64,000 nucleotides of DNA from CAWBUW01 sp963792075 (GTDB lineage Bacteria; Chloroflexota; Anaerolineae; Anaerolineales; UBA4823): NCBI GenBank assembly GCA_963792075.1, contig CAWBUW010000002.1:310001-374000 (forward strand), read 5' to 3'. Below the pieces are notes generated by a model. The model saw nothing but the letters and a program-made list of their open reading frames with translations, did no database searches and had not been told where the DNA came from. The position numbers and the translations under genes were made by a program. Position 1 is the stretch's first letter, and each line of letters begins with the position of its first letter. This document shows positions 58,583 through 64,000 of this stretch, one piece after another.

Positions 58583-59245
58583 TTACCCGCAAAACAGCTT
58601 GGCAACTTCCTCGGCGCCTTTGTGATCTGTGACTAAGAGCACCTCATCCTCCGCTTCGAGGGAACTACCCCCGCGCGGGACGACCACCTTGCCTTTACGG
58701 ATGATCGCGGCAATGACAACTTGATCAGGCAAGCCAAGGTCTTTGATTGCCACTCCAACTGCCGGCGCACCGGGAGGAATTTTCTCTTCGATCAGAGAGA
58801 ATTCGCCCCGGCGCAGTTTCAGCAGCGTCATCATATCTCCTAAGGACATTTCTTCTTCAATCAAGTGGGCCATAACCTCCGCCTGGTTGAGAGGAACATC
58901 CACATGGAACTTTTCGTCGAACAGCCAGGCATTACGGGGATTGTTAATCCGAGCGATGGTCCGGTGAACCTGGTATAGCGAACGAGCCAGGTAACAGATA
59001 ATGAGATTATCCTCATCTTCGGCGGTACAGGCTGCGACAACATCCGCGTGAGAAATGTCTGCCTGGGCTAGCACATCCGGGTTCGTGGCATTCCCTTGAT
59101 AAATCGCTTCTGTCGGCAGCTCACGATGCAGCCGGCTGATCACTTCTTTACGGTGTTCGATCAGGCGAATTTCGTGTCCTTGTGCCAGGAGCAAGGAAGC
59201 TAACATCGTGCCGGTACGGCCGCCGCCAACAATGACTACAAACAT
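58583..59245 (-). CDS. TrkA-family potassium channel regulatory subunit (RCK)
   Basis: A 220-aa two-domain protein: RCK_N Rossmann domain (1 to about 130, VVIVGGGRTGTMLASLLL with the nucleotide-binding Gly motif and acidic LIEH) and RCK_C (about 140-220). It gates K+ transporters in response to NAD(H), ATP or c-di-AMP. It lies 3 bp after a second, homologous gene, so both are co-expressed. No TrkH/KtrB channel gene is present here; the KimA-like transporter upstream or a remote partner may be served. Confidence 0.92.
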   Translation of the reverse strand: MFVVIVGGGRTGTMLASLLLAQGHEIRLIEHRKEVISRLHRELPTEAIYQGNATNPDVLAQADISHADVVAACTAEDEDNLIICYLARSLYQVHRTIARINNPRNAWLFDEKFHVDVPLNQAEVMAHLIEEEMSLGDMMTLLKLRRGEFSLIEEKIPPGAPAVGVAIKDLGLPDQVVIAAIIRKGKVVVPRGGSSLEAEDEVLLVTDHKGAEEVAKLFCG

Positions 59246-59248
59246 AAT

Positions 59249-59908
59249 CTAACCCTCCTTGGCCGCTTTGACACGGCGGCGTACTTCTTCAATACCTTCA
59301 AAAGTGGCGCTGACCAGGAGTATATCGCGCTCTTTGAGCTGAAAACTCGGGTCTACGAGCGTTGCTCTGCCGGCTCTGGTCAGGCTAACCGGGCAGACGT
59401 TTGAGGTCGGGATCAATTCCTCGAGCAGGTGTGCATCCAACGATTTAGGAATGCCCACTTCGTAGATCTCTACTTCACCATTTCCGGCAGAAAAAACGGC
59501 GCGCATTTCCGCGCTGACTAAAATCTCTTCGATGCGTTGAGCGCCCCAACTGGATGAACTGACCGTCTGCAGGTCAAATGCCTCGTGCAGCGCCAGGTAA
59601 TCCGGATCATAGTTACGTGAGACAACACAGGGTACTTTGTATTCGGTCCGGGCAATGTGTGCCACGACGGTGTTCAAAGTGTCCGAATTGGTAACGGCAG
59701 CCAGGCCATCTGCTTGTTCAATCCCGGCCCGGTGTAAGATTTCCTGGTTGAGCGCCTCGCCTTCAACGGTGCGGCCCAGAAAATCAGCCGGCAAGCTGGC
59801 GAAAGCCGTGGATGACCTATCCACCACGGAGACTTTGTGACCTTTTTGGAAAAGCCGGTAGGCCAGTTCCGTACCGACCCGACCACAGCCTATAACGATC
59901 ATGTTCAT
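59249..59908 (-). CDS. TrkA-family potassium channel regulatory subunit (RCK)
   Basis: A 219-aa paralogue of the following gene. RCK_N opens MIVIGCGRVGTELAYRLF (GxGxxG) with acidic VVDRSST, and RCK_C covers about 140-219 (SLTRAGRATLVDPSFQLKERDILLV). Two separate TrkA-like genes in tandem imply a heteromeric regulator ring or division of labour. It lies downstream of the KimA-like gene with a large palindrome in between. Confidence 0.92.
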   Translation of the reverse strand: MNMIVIGCGRVGTELAYRLFQKGHKVSVVDRSSTAFASLPADFLGRTVEGEALNQEILHRAGIEQADGLAAVTNSDTLNTVVAHIARTEYKVPCVVSRNYDPDYLALHEAFDLQTVSSSSWGAQRIEEILVSAEMRAVFSAGNGEVEIYEVGIPKSLDAHLLEELIPTSNVCPVSLTRAGRATLVDPSFQLKERDILLVSATFEGIEEVRRRVKAAKEG

Positions 59909-59963
59909 TGTATTAACTCCATCTGGTTATTTACGTGAATTCGGGATAGGATAAAAGGCGGTT

Positions 59964-60012
59964 GCTTTGGGGTTGTTTTGGGCGGCTTTACCGCCCAAAA
60001 CAACCCCAAAGC
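59964..60012. repeat. Perfect intergenic palindrome, 22-bp stem, CTTTA loop
   Basis: GCTTTGGGGTTGTTTTGGGCGG pairs perfectly around a 5-nt loop. It lies between the KimA-like gene and the trkA pair on the same strand; a T-tract is absent. Confidence 0.9.
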
Positions 60013-60031
60013 CCCGTATCTCGAACTGACG

Positions 60032-61981
60032 TTATTTAATCTGGTAAGGGACATCCGTAATTACTACGTTCGGTTTATTCAACAAGGCGTTGCGCAGAAA
60101 GAAGGCTGTGTTGGCATGGAGCAAAGAAAAGATTGGATTCTTAGGAATGAATTGCGGCACGACAATGGTTAACGTCTCGTTGGGTTGGTGACGATCAGCG
60201 ATATCCCCAATGTAATTCAATAATGGCTCTAACAACTGCCGGTAAGGGGAATCCAGGATCACCAGGCGAACACCATTTCCCCAATGGTCCCACTTTTCCT
60301 GGATTTTATGCGTTTCTTCTGGGTCGATATTGATATAAACGGCAGTGATATCGTCTGAAAGTGTGCTGGCGTAGCGTAAAGCAGCCAATGACCCGCGGTG
60401 CACACCGCTGATCGGAACGATGACCCGGTGACGAGAAATCTGCGGGGGTGCCCCAAAATTTTCCAGGGTCAGGTGCTTGGCAAGATCCTGATAGTGGTTA
60501 TGGATGGCAATGAACATAGCTACCAACGCCGGGGTTAAGAACAAGACAATCCAGGCACCATCTCGAAACTTGGTGATGGCAAATACCAGCACGACAATTA
60601 AAGTACACACAGATCCGAAACCATTGATGATCATCTTAAGATTCCAACGAGATTCAAATCTCAATTCGGAGCCGCGTTCACGGGAAACTTCGCCAGGTTT
60701 GATCCTTCCAATTTTCCACCAGCGGCGCGCCATCCCGGCTTGTGACAGGGTGAAGGATAGAAAAACGCCAATCGCATAGAGCGGGATCAGGCGTGTCACG
60801 GAGGCATTAAAAGCCCAGATCAGGATGACCGCAATCACGGCCAGCGCGATGATCCCGTTGGAAAAAACCAGGCGACTGCCGCGGAAGTTAAACGAGCGCG
60901 GTAAAAAACCGTCGTTAGCGATCAGCGCGCTCAGGCGAGGAAAATCTGCAAAAGCAGTGTTCGCGGCCAGGATCAGAATGACAGTGGTAGCGGTGATGGT
61001 CGCCAGGTAGAGCCCGCCGCGGCTGCCAAACACAGTGCGGGTTAGCTGGGAAATCACGGTCTCCATTTCGGATGGGACCGCATGGATCTGGCCGGTCAAG
61101 AACGAAATGCCCAGGAAAAGCGAACCGAGGATGAGAGCCATCCAGATCAACGTGATGCCAGCATTTCGACTGCGAGGTTCCTTGAATGCGGTGATGCCAT
61201 TCGAGATCGCTTCGACACCCGTCAAAGCTGCTGTACCGCTCGAAAAAGCGTGGAGGAGCAAGAATGGGGTGATCGCAGCCAGGGCTTGTGGCATCTGAAA
61301 TTCGGGCGGATCTATCACGCTGCCCAAGGAGCCGGTCAATAAGCGAATAAATCCATAGCCAACTGTACTAAACATGAGGACAATAAAGAAGTAAGTTGGC
61401 AAGGCAAACGCTGCACCTGATTCTTTGACCCCGCGGAGGTTGATCATTGTGACGAACAGAATCATCAGGGTGGCAACATGGGGACGGTAGGGCAGCAGAC
61501 CGGGAACCGCCGAAGCAAGCTGGGCGACACCTGAAGAAACAGAGACTGCAACCGTCAGAATATAATCGGTGAGCAAGGCCGCTCCGGCGATCAAGGCTGC
61601 GTATTCTCCCAGGTTATCCCTGGCAACGATATAAGCTCCACCCCCGCCTGGATAAGCGTGAATGGTCTGTTCATAGGATAAGGTGACAATTGTCAACAGG
61701 ATGACAATGGCAATGGAGATAGGGAAAACATATCCCAATGCACCGGTCCCGGCAGCCGCCAGGATGAACAGAATTTCCTGGGTAGCATAGGCTGTGGACG
61801 AAAGCGCATCCGACGCAAAAACCGCTAAGCCAATGGGTTTGCTGATCGTCTGGTGAGGAGCATCAGCAGTCTGCAGGGGTCGTCCGATAAGCCAGGCCTG
61901 CCAGGGATTGGACGGGAAATAATTAGCCGTGCGCTGCAACACGTTAGGACGATCTTCTGGGTCCTTTGGGGTGTACCGCAT
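60032..61981 (-). CDS. APC-superfamily transporter, KimA-like (probable K+ uptake)
   Basis: A 649-aa protein with about 12 membrane segments. APC motifs: FASDALSSTAYATQEILF in TM1, SYEQTIHAYPGGGGAYIVARDNLG, and GVEAISNGITAFKEPRSRNA. The C-terminal ~150 residues form a cytosolic USP-like domain (HRVIVPISGVHRGSLAALRYA). This architecture matches KimA (YdaO) of Bacillus, a high-affinity proton-coupled K+ importer, more than ordinary amino-acid permeases. The two RCK genes downstream support a potassium role. Amino-acid transport remains the alternative. No c-di-AMP riboswitch was recognised upstream. Confidence 0.8.
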   Translation of the reverse strand: MRYTPKDPEDRPNVLQRTANYFPSNPWQAWLIGRPLQTADAPHQTISKPIGLAVFASDALSSTAYATQEILFILAAAGTGALGYVFPISIAIVILLTIVTLSYEQTIHAYPGGGGAYIVARDNLGEYAALIAGAALLTDYILTVAVSVSSGVAQLASAVPGLLPYRPHVATLMILFVTMINLRGVKESGAAFALPTYFFIVLMFSTVGYGFIRLLTGSLGSVIDPPEFQMPQALAAITPFLLLHAFSSGTAALTGVEAISNGITAFKEPRSRNAGITLIWMALILGSLFLGISFLTGQIHAVPSEMETVISQLTRTVFGSRGGLYLATITATTVILILAANTAFADFPRLSALIANDGFLPRSFNFRGSRLVFSNGIIALAVIAVILIWAFNASVTRLIPLYAIGVFLSFTLSQAGMARRWWKIGRIKPGEVSRERGSELRFESRWNLKMIINGFGSVCTLIVVLVFAITKFRDGAWIVLFLTPALVAMFIAIHNHYQDLAKHLTLENFGAPPQISRHRVIVPISGVHRGSLAALRYASTLSDDITAVYINIDPEETHKIQEKWDHWGNGVRLVILDSPYRQLLEPLLNYIGDIADRHQPNETLTIVVPQFIPKNPIFSLLHANTAFFLRNALLNKPNVVITDVPYQIK

Positions 61982-62094
61982 AAAAAAATTCCTTCAAGTG
62001 TAAAATCTAACCATCTCTTCGACAGCAGAGACCGGCTGCTGTTTGGAGAAGACGGCAAAAGTATATCATATCATAAATCTGCCCAATTCAACCC

Positions 62095-63117
62095 TCAAGG
62101 CAGCGCTTTATTTACCTTTACATTGTCTCGCCGGCTGTGCACCTGGAATGCCAGCATACCCCATAGCAGGGGCATCCAGAATGTGATCCCGCGGTAGGCC
62201 ATGGTAATCACCACTGCGTCTTCCAATGGAATGTACATGTTGCTGAGCACCAGGGTCAAGGTGCCTTCAACCACCCCCAGGCCAGCCGGAGTCGGAGAAA
62301 CAATCAAGAACAACAAGCTGATGCTCAATCCAGCCACAATCGTTCCAATCGAGATAGGGACATTGAAAGCCAGGAACACACATGTCAAGATGAGCAGAAG
62401 CAGGATTTTATTTGAGATAGCCAACAGCGCAGGGACCAGAAGTGTCTGCGGTTTCATGCGCAAATCATGCAGCCCTTCGGCGGCATCATGAGCAAATTGT
62501 CTCGCGTTTTCTTCTGCAAGATACGCGCGGTGGATGAAAGGCCGGAACAAACCGTTGACCAGGCGGGTAAGCCAGGCCAGCGCTTGCCCCAGCTCTTGGG
62601 CCGAGCGCATCCCGAGCAGGAGTAAAGTACCCAGGATGACGATGGCAAGGAACAATAAGGCTGCGGCAGTAATTTCTACCGTGGTAAGATGGTTGCGCCG
62701 GAAGAGCACCAGCAGGCCCACTGCAACAATGCATAGTACGCCAAAATAATCGAACTCAAGGAATAAAGCATTGGCAACAGTTGCCCGGGCAGGCGAGAAA
62801 TTTCGTTTGCGCGCTTCGGCAATCATCAAAGCGATGCTGCTCACGCCGACGCTGGGCGCAACCACGGTCATAAAAAACATGCTGGCAGTCAGGGGGAGCA
62901 GTACGCTGATTTTTTCTTCGATGCCAAACGCGCGGAATATCGTCTGGTAGCTGGCACTTACATTGATCATCCAAAGAAACAGCAAGACGATCGCTATCGA
63001 GACGAATCGCCAATCGCCGCCTCGTAAGGTAGCCACAATCGTCTCAACTTCGCTCAAGCGGCCGATCAGGAAAAGAATACTTCCCAGCAAGATGAGAGCC
63101 GCAATGAATTTACGCAT
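62095..63117 (-). CDS. UPF0104/AglD-like flippase-domain membrane protein
   Basis: A 340-aa protein with about 8 membrane segments. It fits the lysylphosphatidylglycerol-synthase-TM/UPF0104 family: FVSIAIVLLFLWMINVSASYQTIFRAFG, the conserved PSVGVSSIALMIAEARKRNFSPARA, and SPTPAGLGVVEGTLTLVL near the C-terminus. Such proteins are proposed to flip lipids or lipid-linked precursors; the substrate here is unknown. It is transcribed toward the KimA-like gene with 113 bp between. Confidence 0.82.
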   Translation of the reverse strand: MRKFIAALILLGSILFLIGRLSEVETIVATLRGGDWRFVSIAIVLLFLWMINVSASYQTIFRAFGIEEKISVLLPLTASMFFMTVVAPSVGVSSIALMIAEARKRNFSPARATVANALFLEFDYFGVLCIVAVGLLVLFRRNHLTTVEITAAALLFLAIVILGTLLLLGMRSAQELGQALAWLTRLVNGLFRPFIHRAYLAEENARQFAHDAAEGLHDLRMKPQTLLVPALLAISNKILLLLILTCVFLAFNVPISIGTIVAGLSISLLFLIVSPTPAGLGVVEGTLTLVLSNMYIPLEDAVVITMAYRGITFWMPLLWGMLAFQVHSRRDNVKVNKALP

Positions 63118-63187
63118 AGGGTTTTTGAACCATTCTGCGTGAATTATAAGCTAGATTGATGATTTTAGAACTAATTCAAAGTCTAAC

Positions 63188-63279
63188 GGGAGCACTAAAA
63201 GGTTGTTAGGGGGTTGTGTGCGGGCGGCGTAAGCCGCCCGCACACAACCCCCTTTTACAACAATTTTTGAGTGCTCCCA
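63188..63279. mobile_element. MITE-like inverted-repeat element with 7-bp flanking direct repeat
   Basis: Outer inverted ends GGGAGCACT (63188) and AGTGCTCCC (to 63278) enclose a perfect palindrome (63208-63253, 21-bp stem, GTAA loop; GGGGGTTGTGTGCGGGCGGC arms). The heptamer GTCTAAC flanks both sides directly (63181-63187 and 63280-63286), the mark of a target-site duplication. The right copy includes the stop codon of the YugP-like gene. There is no ORF inside, so it would move in trans. Confidence 0.75.
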
Positions 63280-63281
63280 GT

Positions 63282-63977
63282 CTAACTGCGGCGGCGGCCC
63301 ATGCCCATCACGATGCTGACGTAGTAAAGCAGTTGAAATACCGCTGTAGCCAGCGCGGCTACGTAAGTTAGCGCGGCCGCATTGAGAACATTGTTGACAC
63401 CCTGGTGTTCTTCCTCAGTAGAAATCATTCCCGTATCCGTCAGGAGCTGTCGCGCCCGGGCGGATGCATTCAGCTCTACCGGCAGGGTAGCCAAAGAAAA
63501 CACAGCCCCGGCAGAGAAAACCAATACGCCCAACCAGGCCACGCTGACCCACTGGAGGAAGATACCCACAAGGATCAAGATCCAGCCCAACCAGGAGCCA
63601 ATGTTGACCGCTGGCACCATGGCCGCGCGCAAGCGCAGCGGCATATATCCCTCTTGATCCTGCAGAGCATGCCCTAATTCGTGCGCGGCAATGGCTAAAG
63701 ATGCCACGGAATTACCCTGGTAAACGCCTGGTGAAAGGCGCAGCACCTTGTCGCTTGGATCATAATTGTCGGTCAAGTTGCCTGGTATCGCTTCCACGCG
63801 AACCCCTGCCAACCCGCCCATCCGGATCAGCCGTTGAGCAGCCTCTGCGCCACTCATCTGGCTGTGTACCCTTACCTGGCTCCAGCGCCGGTAAGCGGAA
63901 GTGACATACCACTGAGCTACCATCATGAGCAGCATGGCTGGCAGCATAAAGATCAAATAGTTCGAATTGAACAACAT
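63282..63977 (-). CDS. YugP-type putative zinc metallopeptidase
   Basis: A 231-aa membrane protein of the DUF2268/YugP-like M48-related group. The zinc motif HELGHALQDQEGY (HExxH) follows an N-terminal membrane segment, and more segments occupy about 120-230. The typical start MLFNSNYLIFMLPAMLLMMVAQWYV and the SPGVYQGNSVASLAIAAHELGH stretch agree with the family. The role is unknown, probably membrane protein quality control. Its stop codon lies inside the duplicated heptamer of the adjacent element. The 23 bp to the window end hold only its leader. Confidence 0.88.
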   Translation of the reverse strand: MLFNSNYLIFMLPAMLLMMVAQWYVTSAYRRWSQVRVHSQMSGAEAAQRLIRMGGLAGVRVEAIPGNLTDNYDPSDKVLRLSPGVYQGNSVASLAIAAHELGHALQDQEGYMPLRLRAAMVPAVNIGSWLGWILILVGIFLQWVSVAWLGVLVFSAGAVFSLATLPVELNASARARQLLTDTGMISTEEEHQGVNNVLNAAALTYVAALATAVFQLLYYVSIVMGMGRRRS

Positions 63978-64000
63978 TTCGTTCTGTCCTTAGAAGTTAC

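Noticed and set aside
2047..63253. Reading all palindromes as intrinsic terminators
   Set aside because: Several lie between divergent genes where nothing ends, and T-tracts are absent; only 21689 is a plausible terminator-type hairpin.

Overview
The window looks like a chromosomal segment of a Chloroflexota bacterium, most probably of the Anaerolineae. That is an inference from gene content: single-membrane cell-surface genes (DUF11 repeats, sortase, TadE/TadG pseudopilins, LysM-M23 peptidase), no lipopolysaccharide or outer-membrane genes, and many conserved proteins of unknown function. Base composition is fairly GC-rich, except for an AT-rich island near 36.5-38.0 kb. No rRNA, CRISPR array or intact transposase gene was seen.

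Layout. 0-8 kb: ftsH, a membrane protein, and a minus-strand operon efp / Cys-rich protein / HAD-DinB / fabF / fabH. 8-19.7 kb: two orphan CheY-like regulators, a LysM-M23 peptidase, two unknown coupled genes, tRNA-Arg, hsp20, lon, and a PHP-AlbA_2 / GNAT / MogA group. 19.7-28.8 kb: a surface/secretion block with signal peptidase I, ECF sigma plus membrane anti-sigma, a TadE protein with five Calx-beta repeats, a frameshifted nidogen-like secreted protein, TadE and TadG. 28.9-29.2 kb: SRP RNA with its own promoter and a 48-residue membrane peptide. 29.6-36.2 kb: an old-yellow-enzyme oxidoreductase convergent with a peptide-ABC / formamidase / peptidase operon that lacks ATPases. 36.5-38.0 kb: an AbiEi/AbiEii toxin-antitoxin island. 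38.2-43 kb: tRNA-Ser, GH1 glucosidase, thiolase, folK, hydantoinase. 43-46.8 kb: three orphan complex-I/Mrp-like membrane proteins. 47-52.2 kb: a coiled-coil protein, selB, and a DUF11-sortase fusion. 52.2-58.5 kb: parB (frameshifted), parA, a PfkB kinase, jag, yidC, a PQQ lipoprotein, yidD, rnpA and rpmH, the classical origin-proximal block but without dnaA next to rpmH. 58.6-64 kb: two TrkA/RCK proteins, a KimA-like transporter, a UPF0104 membrane protein and a YugP-type peptidase.

The most striking feature lies between the genes. About twenty long, near-perfect palindromes (stems of roughly 13-23 bp) occupy intergenic regions. Their arm sequences differ from copy to copy, but many share G-rich outer ends (GGGGT/ACCCC) and most share a C-GAA-G, C-AAA-G or complementary triloop core. 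Several are nested inside larger inverted-repeat elements. One of these (63188-63279) is flanked by a 7-bp direct repeat, as expected for a small mobile element. They occur in divergent promoter regions as well as between co-directional genes and lack T-tracts, so ordinary termination does not explain them.

Other points for a second look are the sortase fused to its own sorting-signal-like segment, EF-P with Arg32 at the modification position, an almost exact 99-bp in-frame tandem duplication, two apparent frameshifts (one in parB), and a row of hairpins with a 31-codon ORF beside the AbiE module. All calls rest on reading the sequence and family knowledge; no database search was run.
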